NCBI RefSeq assembly: GCF_947489755.1
Contig: NZ_CANLFB010000007.1
Coordinates: forward strand, 97,568-161,567
DNA from: an uncultured Psychromonas sp.
GTDB lineage: Bacteria; Pseudomonadota; Gammaproteobacteria; Enterobacterales; Psychromonadaceae
Reading direction: 5' to 3'
DNA length: 64,000 nucleotides
Position numbers and translations under genes: made by a program. The notes beneath the pieces were generated by a model. The model saw only the letters and a list, made by a program, of their open reading frames with translations, did not search any database and was not told where the DNA came from. This document shows, piece by piece, positions 34,436 to 44,300 of the stretch (the first letter of the stretch is position 1; each line of letters starts with the position of its first letter).

Positions 34436-36649
34436 ATGGTTTCAGTTCGTGATACACATTTTTACCAAAGTGCATTAAATGACCCAGAAATGTGGGTGAC
34501 AACATTTGGTTTAAGTAAACAAGATCAAGATAACTTATTCGAAAACTATAATAAAGTGAGTGGTTTATGTGACTCAGAACAACAGATTATTGCATTGCAA
34601 TTAGGCTGTGAAATGGTTGAGATCTTAGTGACTTTGAACATGGACATGGACACTTTAAATGCAGCTTTAATATTTCCTTTACTCGCCCAAGATGTCTTAA
34701 GTACTGAAAAAGTTGATGAGTTATGGCCAACGCGTATTGCTAAATTAGCAAAAGGCGCAATGGAAATGGAAGGTATTAGAGCCTTACAAAGTCGTGGTAA
34801 CAAACAGAACGCCGAATCTCAAGTTGATAACTTACGACACATGCTATTAGCAATGGTTGAAGACGTACGTGCAGTGGTTATTAAGTTGGCTGAACGAATA
34901 TGTTACCTACGCCAAGTTAAAATCGCTGATGAAGACACTAAAGTTAAATTGGCACATGAAATCTCAACTATCTATGCACCATTAGCAAACCGCCTAGGAA
35001 TAGGGCAGTTAAAATGGGAATTAGAAGACCTTTCTTTTCGTTACCTGCAAGCTGAAACCTACAAAAATATTGCTAAACAGCTTGATGAAAAACGCATTGA
35101 CCGTGAAAACTACATTCAAGATTTTGTTGAAACTGTTAAATCATCACTCGCTGAAATGAATATCGAAGGGACGGCTTATGGGCGTCCTAAGCATATTTAT
35201 AGTATTTATCGCAAAATGCAGAAAAAAGATCTGCAGTTTGATGAGCTATATGATGTACGCGCGGTGCGTGTTGTTGTTGAAAAATTACAAGATTGTTATG
35301 CCGCATTAGGCGCAATACATACTAAGTGGCGTCATATTCCTCGTGAATTCGATGATTATATTGCCAACCCTAAACCTAATGGTTATCAATCTATTCATAC
35401 GGTTGTCTTAGGCGATAGTGGGAAACCTGTTGAAGTTCAGATACGTACTCAACAGATGCATGAAGACTCGGAAATGGGCGTTGCGGCACATTGGAAATAC
35501 AAAGAAGGGAGTGCTGGTGGTAAATCAGCCAGTAACTACGAAGAAAAAATAGCATGGTTGCGTAAACTCTTAGCATGGCAAGAGGATATGACCGATGGCG
35601 ATGATTTAGTTGAAGAAATTCGTAGCCAAGTATTTAATGACCGCGTTTATGTCTTTACACCTAAAGGTGAAGTCATCGATTTACCTGCAGGCTCTACACC
35701 ACTTGATTTTGCTTATTATATTCATAGCCTGATTGGGCATCGTTGTATTGGTGCAAAAGTAGCAAATCATATTGTTCCTTTTACCTATCAATTGAAAACC
35801 GGCGATCAAATTGAAATTCTTACTCAGAAAGAACCAAATCCAAGCCGTGATTGGTTAAACCCACAATTGGGTTATATCAATGCGCCAAGAGCGCGACATA
35901 AAGTCGCGACTTGGTTTAGAAAGCAAGATCGTGATAAAAATATTGTAGCTGGCCGAGAGTTATTAGAAGCTGAGCTTGTTAAAGTCGATTTGAAGTTAAC
36001 TGACATCACACCTGCAATCACGCGTTTTAATGTCGGCACAACCGATGATATCTATGCGGGAATTGGTAATGGCGATCTGCGCCTTAACCAGCTTGTTCAC
36101 TTTTTAGATGGTTTTTATCATCAGCAAACACTAGAGCAACAAGATGCAGCTGCACTATTAGAGTTACAAAACCGTAAAATACAAATAGCGCCTAAAAATA
36201 CAGGCAAAGACATTATTATCGATGGCGTAGGTAATTTAATGCATAACATTGCAAGATGTTGTCAGCCGGTGCCTGGTGAAAGTATTGTTGGGTATATTAC
36301 GCAAGGACGTGGTATTTCAATTCATAGAAAAAACTGTGAACAATTAGCCGATTTAGAAGACGCACATCCAGAACGTATTATTAATGCAAACTGGGGAGAC
36401 TCTCAATCATCAGGTTATACATTAACGTTGCGCTTAATTGCAGATGATCGAAATGGCTTGTTGAAAGATATTACAACCGTATTATCCAATGAAAAAGTCA
36501 ACCTCTTAGGTGTTAACAGTCAAACCAATACGAAGACGTTAACGGCGACTATTGACCTGTCTTTAGAAGTTCAAAATAACAAAGAGATCAATATGCTATT
36601 GGTTAAATTAAAGCAACTAAAAGATGTGTCTGATGCTCGCCGAATTTAG
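34436..36649 (+). CDS. relA: (p)ppGpp synthetase RelA (GTP pyrophosphokinase)
   Basis: Ribosome-dependent alarmone synthetase of the stringent response. The 737 residues contain a degenerate HD hydrolase domain (catalytic HD pair replaced), the synthetase domain with REFDDYIANPKPNGYQSIHT, whose EFDD is the acidic EXDD motif typical of monofunctional RelA, a TGS domain (VFTPKGEVIDLPAGSTPLDFAYYI region), a zinc-finger-like domain with CCQPVPGE, and an ACT domain at the end. The start at 34436 has TGGAGAG upstream. It ends convergent with priA at a shared terminator. Confidence 0.96.
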   Translation: MVSVRDTHFYQSALNDPEMWVTTFGLSKQDQDNLFENYNKVSGLCDSEQQIIALQLGCEMVEILVTLNMDMDTLNAALIFPLLAQDVLSTEKVDELWPTRIAKLAKGAMEMEGIRALQSRGNKQNAESQVDNLRHMLLAMVEDVRAVVIKLAERICYLRQVKIADEDTKVKLAHEISTIYAPLANRLGIGQLKWELEDLSFRYLQAETYKNIAKQLDEKRIDRENYIQDFVETVKSSLAEMNIEGTAYGRPKHIYSIYRKMQKKDLQFDELYDVRAVRVVVEKLQDCYAALGAIHTKWRHIPREFDDYIANPKPNGYQSIHTVVLGDSGKPVEVQIRTQQMHEDSEMGVAAHWKYKEGSAGGKSASNYEEKIAWLRKLLAWQEDMTDGDDLVEEIRSQVFNDRVYVFTPKGEVIDLPAGSTPLDFAYYIHSLIGHRCIGAKVANHIVPFTYQLKTGDQIEILTQKEPNPSRDWLNPQLGYINAPRARHKVATWFRKQDRDKNIVAGRELLEAELVKVDLKLTDITPAITRFNVGTTDDIYAGIGNGDLRLNQLVHFLDGFYHQQTLEQQDAAALLELQNRKIQIAPKNTGKDIIIDGVGNLMHNIARCCQPVPGESIVGYITQGRGISIHRKNCEQLADLEDAHPERIINANWGDSQSSGYTLTLRLIADDRNGLLKDITTVLSNEKVNLLGVNSQTNTKTLTATIDLSLEVQNNKEINMLLVKLKQLKDVSDARRI

Positions 36650-36705
36650 TTAATCTACTGTGAGCGAGTAATAAAGGTTACATAGAAAATTTTTAAAATA
36701 AATAA

Positions 36706-36753
36706 AGCAAAAAGCCTAATAATACATTGAGATGTGCTTATTAGGCTTTTTGC
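36706..36753. terminator. Bidirectional terminator between relA and priA
   Basis: GCAAAAAGCCTAATAA / TTATTAGGCTTTTTGC is a 16-bp stem with A and T runs on opposite sides, so it serves both convergent genes. Confidence 0.88.
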
Positions 36754-36836
36754 TTTTATGACCCTGTAAATAATTCTGTGTAACTGCGCTAGTTAATCAA
36801 TCCTCTTTAAGGTTGTACTTATATCTATATTTATAC

Positions 36837-39071
36837 TTAGATGAAATCGATAGGATCAACATCAATCGACCAACGTACTTTCCTGCCTTCTGGTAATTTT
36901 TCAAAGTGCGCTAATGCGATGTTTAATGTTTTTGTTATCAAAACCCTTTGTTCACTTTGTAGCAATAATTGAAAGCGGTATTTTCCTGCTCTTCTTTCCA
37001 TTGACGCTGGGATTGGCCCTAATATTAATAATCTATCACTGACTTTATTATTATCTGCGATTTGATTTAAAATTTGTTTACATAGCGTCAGGAAGTTTTC
37101 TGCTTGTGTTGCATTTAATGCTTCAGCTCTAATCAGTGCTTGAAAAGAAAAAGGCGGTAGTTGTGCCATTCTTCTTTCCTGTAATGCCGTACGTGAAAAG
37201 TCACCATAGCCGTTATTCACTAGTTCTTGTAATAAATTATGTTCAGGGTGAAAAGTTTGTAAAACTACTTGGCCTTTTTTCTCTGCACGTCCTGCTCTTC
37301 CAGCTACTTGTGTAAATAGCTGACCTAATCGCTCACTTGCTCGGAAGTCATTACTAAAAAGAGCACCATCCACATCGACTAAAGCCACCAATGTGACGTC
37401 TGGGAAATGATGCCCTTTAGCGAGCATTTGTGTGCCGAGTAATATTTTATATTTACCGCTATTAATATCATCAAGGTAATTATTGAAACTATCTTTTTTA
37501 CGCGTATTGTCTCGGTCAATTCGCACTGTTGGATGATTGGGAAATAGCTGATTTAATGTTTCTTCAAGTTGCTCTGTTCCGACACCTGTAGAGTGTAAAT
37601 TAGTAGAACCGCAGTCATGGCATTGTTCGGGAACCGGGTGCGTAGCCATGCAATGATGACAATGCAAATAGTTAGCACTTTTATGGTAAGTATAAAATGC
37701 ATCACAACGCTCACATTTTACTAACCATCCACACTCATGACACATTAAAACGGGTGCATAACCTCGACGGTTTAAAAACAAAATGACTTGATTATTTTTT
37801 GCCAGATGTTGTTGCATTAATTCAATTAATTGTGGAGACAAACCTGACTTAAGCGGTAACCCCGTTAGGTTAATGAGATCGTTTCTAGGTGGTTTAGCAT
37901 TACCTGCTCTGTGCGTTAAAAATAAATGCTGATAACGACCGGATAGTGCGTTATTAAGAGATTCAAAAGCAGGAGTCGCAGATCCTAATAAGATAGGGAT
38001 GTGTTGTTCTGAAGCACGCTTTATTGCAAAATCACGCGCATGATAACGAAAACTATCCTGCTGTTTAAAAGAGGCATCGTGCTCTTCGTCTAAAATAATT
38101 AAACCGAGGTTTTTAAAGTCACTAAAGATAGCACTGCGAGTACCAATAACAATAGCTGCACTACCTTGCTGTGCATGTAACCAGGTTTCTAATTGCTGCT
38201 GTTCATTTAATGCGGAGTGTTTTAAGTAAATAGGGACATTAAAACGCGCTTTAAAACGCTTGACTGTTTGTGGCGTTAATCCAATTTCAGGCACAATAAT
38301 TAATGCTTGTTGCCCTTGCTCTAATACTGCTTTAAGAATGTTTAAATAAACTTCTGTTTTACCGCTACCAGTAATACCCTCTAATAAGTAGCATTTAAAT
38401 TTGTTTAACTGCTGCGTTACTGTTGTCACTGCGATTGCTTGTTCGGTGCTTAAGTTAGGCTTTTCTTGTAACTCTCGTATGTCATATGGCCACGTTAAGT
38501 TCGTCTCTGGCATTTTTTCGTAATGCTCAACCAATCTTTTTTCTAATAGGCTATTTAAGGTTGCACGCGTGACACCTTGGCTTTTTAACTGTTCATAAGC
38601 GAGCGGGGAGTTTTGTAATAATGTTGCAGCATTTAATTGTTTTTTAGCGCGAGATAATTGCTCAAGGTTTACATCTTCTTCAATTAATTTCCAATACTCT
38701 TGTGTTTTAAAGGTCGCCGCTTTCCCTTTTCGTAACAACGTTGGGATAGCTTGCTGAAATACATCACCAAAAGGGTGTTGATAATATATGGCTGCCCAAT
38801 TTAATAGCTTATATAAGCCTGAACTCAATAAAGGTTGCTGGTCTAATAGTTGTGATACGGACTTTAATTTATCAATCGCATAATCAGATTCTTCTGGTGT
38901 TGCCGTGATCACACCAATTTGTTTACGCGGACCGCCACCAAAAGGGACTAATACACGACAACCAACCAGTGAGTTTGAATCTTTTGGACAAAGATGTGCC
39001 GCAAGTAAGTAGTCAAATTGTCTATGTAAAGGAATAGCTAATGCTACTCTGCAAATTATTGGTTTAGTCAT
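36837..39071 (-). CDS. priA: Primosomal replication protein N' (PriA helicase)
   Basis: A 3'-5' DNA helicase that restarts collapsed replication forks. The 744 residues carry the N-terminal DNA-binding domain with GGGPRKQIGVI, Walker A GITGSGKTEVYL, the DEEHD box, and an eight-cysteine zinc region (CHECGW, CERC, CHHC, CHDCGS) embedded in the helicase core. GRAGRAEKKG is the late helicase motif. It faces rpmE across a 364-bp intergenic region, as in E. coli. Confidence 0.96.
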   Translation of the reverse strand: MTKPIICRVALAIPLHRQFDYLLAAHLCPKDSNSLVGCRVLVPFGGGPRKQIGVITATPEESDYAIDKLKSVSQLLDQQPLLSSGLYKLLNWAAIYYQHPFGDVFQQAIPTLLRKGKAATFKTQEYWKLIEEDVNLEQLSRAKKQLNAATLLQNSPLAYEQLKSQGVTRATLNSLLEKRLVEHYEKMPETNLTWPYDIRELQEKPNLSTEQAIAVTTVTQQLNKFKCYLLEGITGSGKTEVYLNILKAVLEQGQQALIIVPEIGLTPQTVKRFKARFNVPIYLKHSALNEQQQLETWLHAQQGSAAIVIGTRSAIFSDFKNLGLIILDEEHDASFKQQDSFRYHARDFAIKRASEQHIPILLGSATPAFESLNNALSGRYQHLFLTHRAGNAKPPRNDLINLTGLPLKSGLSPQLIELMQQHLAKNNQVILFLNRRGYAPVLMCHECGWLVKCERCDAFYTYHKSANYLHCHHCMATHPVPEQCHDCGSTNLHSTGVGTEQLEETLNQLFPNHPTVRIDRDNTRKKDSFNNYLDDINSGKYKILLGTQMLAKGHHFPDVTLVALVDVDGALFSNDFRASERLGQLFTQVAGRAGRAEKKGQVVLQTFHPEHNLLQELVNNGYGDFSRTALQERRMAQLPPFSFQALIRAEALNATQAENFLTLCKQILNQIADNNKVSDRLLILGPIPASMERRAGKYRFQLLLQSEQRVLITKTLNIALAHFEKLPEGRKVRWSIDVDPIDFI

Positions 39072-39435
39072 AGTTGATATGTTTTAAATGATAAAGTATA
39101 GAATGAAGTTGTATTGTAACCTGTTTAGTAGTGCTGTTCTGTTTAAGACTTCTATTTTGTTCTTTTACATTGATCCTATTGATTTATATAGTGGATAAAT
39201 CATAAAATTGTTGGCAGGACCAAATGCAGCTATGCCTTGCTTGACGGCCATTTATAACCTGTTTTTTATCATCGTAATTAAGTGTTAAATTTTAATTATT
39301 TTAAGTTGTACTTTTATTATTCGTTACTATACAATCCGCAACCTGTAATACAATGATAAATACGTGTGGTACTTTGTTGAATGAAATAATTCATTCAAGC
39401 TGAGCAGCGACACGGCCTAAATAGAGGTTTTCCCA
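39072..39435. other. Divergent intergenic region priA / rpmE
   Basis: Holds promoters for both genes. For rpmE the pair TTGTAC (39306-39311) and TATACA (39328-39333), 16 bp apart, is the best candidate. No Zur-like palindrome was recognised and no gene is seen. Confidence 0.5.
39306..39333 (+). promoter_or_regulatory. Predicted promoter of rpmE
   Basis: TTGTAC and TATACA with 16-bp spacing (or TACAAT with 18), about 100 bp upstream of the rpmE ATG. Confidence 0.45.
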
Positions 39436-39651
39436 ATGAGAAAAGAAATTCACCCAGAATACAAATTAGTTACTGCAACTTGTTCATGTGGTAACGTTAT
39501 TAAAGTTGGTTCTACGCTTGGTAAAGAAGAGCTAACTTTAGATATCTGTTCAGCTTGTCACCCATTCTACACTGGTACTCAACGTGTTGTTGATACTGGC
39601 GGTCGTATTGACAAGTTCAAAAAACGTTTCGGTGCTTTATCTTCTAAATAA
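39436..39651 (+). CDS. rpmE: 50S ribosomal protein L31, zinc-binding form
   Basis: A 71-residue protein bridging the subunits. The C16-x-C18 and C38-x2-C41 ligands mark the C+ zinc form, which in many bacteria acts as a zinc reserve replaced by a C- paralogue during zinc limitation. Sequence [10 protein letters not shown] and the [11 protein letters not shown] tail match the family. Own promoter and terminator. Confidence 0.97.
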   Translation: MRKEIHPEYKLVTATCSCGNVIKVGSTLGKEELTLDICSACHPFYTGTQRVVDTGGRIDKFKKRFGALSSK

Positions 39652-39670
39652 GATAACTACCACGTTTTTT

Positions 39671-39696
39671 AAAAAGCACCTTAGGGTGCTTTTTTT
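39671..39696 (+). terminator. Terminator after rpmE
   Basis: AAAAAGCACC-TTA-GGGTGCTTTTT, 20 bp past the stop. Confidence 0.88.
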
Positions 39697-39884
39697 GTAT
39701 CTGAAATCTGAGTATCTAACGTGTTTTACCTTAAAAAGGCTCACTAACAGCAATATGTTATCTTTGCTAACTTGCGCGTATAATATGAATTAACCCTGTG
39801 ATTATGATCAAAACTTGACTATCATCACACTTTACTCGTTAAAAATAACTCAAATTACTTAGTTCACCATAATGGAATTTATAA

Positions 39885-41126
39885 ATGTCAGACAAACGCC
39901 AACAAGCCCTTGATTATCATGCATTTCCTAAACCAGGAAAAATAAGCATCGAGTTAACTACTTCCGCTGAAACAGCAGACGACTTATCATTAGCTTATAG
40001 TCCAGGTGTTGCTGAGCCAGTGAGAGAAATTGCTGCGAACCCAAATGATGTCTATAAATATACAGCTAAAGGTAATTTAGTTGCGGTTATTACAAACGGT
40101 ACTGCTATTTTAGGACTAGGTAATTTAGGTCCATTAGCGTCTAAACCGGTAATGGAAGGTAAAGCATTATTATTTAAACGATTTGCTAATCTTGATGCGA
40201 TAGATATTGAAGTAAAACACCGTACGCCAGAAGAATTTATTAATACGGTTGCTAATATTGCAGACACATTCGGTGGTATTAACCTTGAAGATATCAAAGC
40301 ACCAGAATGTTTCATCATAGAAAAAGAATTAAAGCAGTGCTGTAGTATTCCTGTTTTTCATGATGACCAACACGGTACTGCTATTGTAACCGCAGCGGCG
40401 ATGCTCAATGCGTTAGACATCCAAGGTAAAAGTATTGAAGATGTTAAAATAGTGTGTATGGGAGCGGGTGCTGCGGCCATTGCTTGTATGGAGCTATTAA
40501 TTAAATGTGGGGCATTACGCGAAAAAATCTACATGCTTGATCGTAAAGGCGTCATTCATACTCGTCGTGATGATATTAATGAATATAAGCAACGTTTTGC
40601 GAACAATACTGATCAACGTACTTTGCAAGATGTTATCTGTGGTGCCGATGTGTTTGTTGGTGTATCAGGTCCGAATGTTCTAGGGGCTGAAGATGTTAAA
40701 TTAATGGCACCAAACCCGGTTATCTTTGCTTGTTCAAATCCAGACCCTGAAATCAAACCTGAGTTAGCTCATTCTGTTCGAGATGATCTTATTATGGCGA
40801 CTGGACGTAGTGATTACCCTAACCAAGTTAATAACGTTTTATGTTTCCCATTTATTTTCCGTGGTGCCTTAGATGTGCGAGCAACAGATATTAATGATGA
40901 AATGAAAGTGGCGGCGGTTAATGCGATTCGTGACATTGCTAAGCAAGCAGTACCACAAGCCGTATTAGACGCAAGTGGAAGTCGTGCGCTTACTTTTGGT
41001 AAAGATTACATTATTCCAAAACCAATGGACCCTCGTTTATTAAAAAGTGTTGCTGGTGCAGTTGCACGTGCTGCGGTTGAAACGGGTGTAGCTCAAATTG
41101 AGCTTCCAGATAACTATATGTTATAA
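39885..41126 (+). CDS. Malic enzyme, short form (oxaloacetate-decarboxylating)
   Basis: Converts malate to pyruvate and CO2 with NAD(P)+. The 413 residues contain the N-terminal malic domain (SLAYSPGVAEPV, the NGTAILGLGNLGPLASKPVMEGK segment in which the catalytic lysine lies, and HDDQHGTA metal site) and the C-terminal Rossmann domain with GAGAAAIACMELL. It lacks the phosphotransacetylase-like C-terminal domain of E. coli MaeB (759 residues), so it belongs to the short ME class seen beside rpmE in Vibrio. Cofactor preference is not certain from sequence. Confidence 0.92.
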   Translation: MSDKRQQALDYHAFPKPGKISIELTTSAETADDLSLAYSPGVAEPVREIAANPNDVYKYTAKGNLVAVITNGTAILGLGNLGPLASKPVMEGKALLFKRFANLDAIDIEVKHRTPEEFINTVANIADTFGGINLEDIKAPECFIIEKELKQCCSIPVFHDDQHGTAIVTAAAMLNALDIQGKSIEDVKIVCMGAGAAAIACMELLIKCGALREKIYMLDRKGVIHTRRDDINEYKQRFANNTDQRTLQDVICGADVFVGVSGPNVLGAEDVKLMAPNPVIFACSNPDPEIKPELAHSVRDDLIMATGRSDYPNQVNNVLCFPFIFRGALDVRATDINDEMKVAAVNAIRDIAKQAVPQAVLDASGSRALTFGKDYIIPKPMDPRLLKSVAGAVARAAVETGVAQIELPDNYML

Positions 41127-41359
41127 GATGTTATAATATTCACCTCATAAGTTAATAGTGTTGCTTCTATTTGTTGTTTTTTTTATCTGAATAGAACAGA
41201 ATAGCGCCATTAATGGGCTATTATTGGCTCAGGCTTCACAATATACAATTTATTAGTAAATGATTTATATTGATTAGACTTCAATAGTGGAATCAAATGC
41301 TAATAAGTTGTAAATTACGACATTTATTTTTTCCATCACTTTCTTGTAAGGGTAATTAT

Positions 41360-44300
41360 ATGACAGGAAAACCTTCATCTTCTCAGTTTGAAGTGAATAA
41401 TATTGCAGATCCGCTATTTATTCATGCTGAGCATATCGCAAAAGACTTTTCTTTATTTCCAGATAATTCATTACCGTCAAATACAGATGGTGTAGAAGGT
41501 CTTATTGAAAGTCAGCGAGTTAAATCGAATCTAGCGACGATTAAAAAGCTAGATGTTGATGCATACATTGCGCGCACAGTAACGCCAGCTGAAAGTAATA
41601 AACGTCCTGGCTCTAAAAGTATTATTGAAGGCTTTAACGGTAAAATCGTAACACAGCAATCAAACGGTGCTTTTTACTCTGCTGAAATGGAATTAGACTT
41701 TGGTGGCTACAGCCGTCGTATTGGTATAATTGCACAAGAACGTAGTTCAAATAATGGTGCTTGGATGCCTGAGCATCACTTAGCTGCAAGCAAAGCAATC
41801 CGTAAGTTTGCGGATATGTCGTTACCTATTGTGTATTTAATTGACACACCGGGAGCGGATGCGGGCGAAGAAGCTAATAGCCAAAATCAAGCACACAGTA
41901 TCTCTCAAATGATCACTGAAAGTGCCAATGTTGATGTTCCTACTATCGGTATAGTAGTGGGTGTTGGTTATTCTGGTGGTGCAATTCCTCTGGCGACAGC
42001 TAATATTTTATTATCTGTTCGTGACGGTATCTTCAATACTATTCAGCCAAAAGGTTTGCAAAGTATTGCTCGTAAATACAACTTGTCTTGGCAAGAATGT
42101 GCTCAATCAGTAGGTGTCTCACCTGAAGAGCTACTTGAAATGGGGTGTATCGACGGTATCGTTGATTATTCACCTGTTGACCAAGATGAGCGCCAACATA
42201 ACCTTCAAAAAGCGATTATTTCTGGTATTTTATCTATCGAATCAAAATCAGTTGAATTTGTTCGTAAATATCCAGATATCCTAGAACATTATAACCGTAG
42301 CTTATCGCGTTACCTTGAGCCTTCAAGTAAATTAACAGCGATTGAAAATGCAAATGAAGCGCGTTTATTAGCTAAAAACCCAACATCTCATAATAATGCA
42401 TTCGGTACGACTTACCGTTACATGCGTTACTTAACATTACGTTCACGTATTAAAGCGATTCAAAAGAACGAATATGGCCGTCTATCTAAATTAACCATTC
42501 CACAAGGTGATTTAAAAGCACGTGTTGAAGCTGATCGTAAACAAGTATTCTTAAACTGGTTAGAAAATCCAGATAAGTTAATTTATGACGATACGTTAAA
42601 TAAAAATTGGAAAACATTTTTACAAAAACGCGAAGATAAAGGCGTTGAACGTAATGCATTAACAAAACTTATTTTAGGTGAGCCAAAAGCAAACTACGAT
42701 AATGCTCGTAGCACGCTAATGATTAATCTAACTTGGTCTTTATATAATCGCTGGAAAACAAGTGCTGAAAATAACTTTCATTCTCTTATTAAACATTTAG
42801 AAAATGAGAAAGCAGTACCGTTGACAGAAGAGTGGCCTGTTCTAGCTGAACTGAATATTATTGACGTGGTTTCACATGTAGAAACACGTGAATGCTTTAT
42901 TGTTCATTGTCGTCATATGCTTGTATTTAATGCGTTATACGATAATACGATGGGTAACTTAGCGTCTATTGCAAAAGAAGCGATGGCGACGAAAGAGCTT
43001 TCTCGTGAGTCAGTATCTTCGTTAGTACGCAGCTCACTAAAAGCAGCGCTAAGTAAAGTAAGTGATGACGATTACGAACAATTAAAAGTAACGTTTAATG
43101 CATGGCTACAATACTTTACTGAGCAAGCTGAGCGTGGCGAAATCCTAGCTAAAGTTGAAGAGTGGAAGAGTATCGGTGCACCACAAATGAACTCTAGTTT
43201 ATTTGTAATATTGACTTACTTGTTCGAAAAATTATTGCCTGAATATTACAACAGTCGCGATAACGAAAGTTCTTACAACGGTGCTATTAACCCTGTTCGA
43301 ATTGGTCGTCGTAAAGATTTCTGGAACCGTTTAACCATGGGTTACCAGGATCTATTGATTCAAGCGGTATTACGTTCAGAAAAAAGCAAAAAGAATAATT
43401 CTCATCAAGCAATCATTGCAAAATTCTTTGGAAACTTTCAAGAGTCTAAAGCAGACTTAATGACGGCTAACCTACTAGAGTTCCCTGGTTTCCGTTTATC
43501 TGTTGAAGATGCATTAGATAAAAACATCAAACCATGTGGTTTAATTACAGGTACAGGTGAATTTAAATTAGAAAATGGTGAAGTCCAACGCGTTGGTGTT
43601 GCTGTTTCTAACTTATCTTTCCAAGCCGGTGCGTTTGATATGGCCAGTGCAGAAAAATTCTGTGCGCTATTAGTTAAATGTGCAAAACAACATTTACCAG
43701 TTGTTGCTTTCATCAGTTCTGGTGGTATGCAAACGAAAGAAGGTGCTGCTGCACTATTCTCTATGTCTGTTGTTAATGACCGAATTACACGCTTTATTCG
43801 TGACAATGATTTACCGGTTGTTATGTTTGGTTATGGTGACTGTACTGGTGGTGCACAAGCGAGTTTTGTAACGCATCCTATGGCACAAACCTATTACCTA
43901 TCAGGTACTAATATGCCGTTTGCTGGTCAAATGGTGGTACCTGCATATTTACCATCAACCTCTACGTTATCTAACTACTTATCACGTGTACCTGGTGCAA
44001 TGGATGGTTTAGTTATCAACCCATTTTCTGATGATTTGAATGATAAGTTACGTGAAATTGATGAAAACATGCCAATGCCTGTTGTGACTGTTGAAGAAAC
44101 AATTCAACGCGCACTATCTGGTTTTGTTCCTGTTTGTAATCTTGCTGATGATAACGTCTCTAAATCTGACCCTCGTCAATTAATGCACCCAGTGAAAAAA
44201 GTATTAATCCATGCTCGTGGTTGTACTGCGGTTAAACTGATCCGTATTGCGAAACAGAATGATATTAATGTGGTATTGGTTGCGTCAGACCCTGATATGA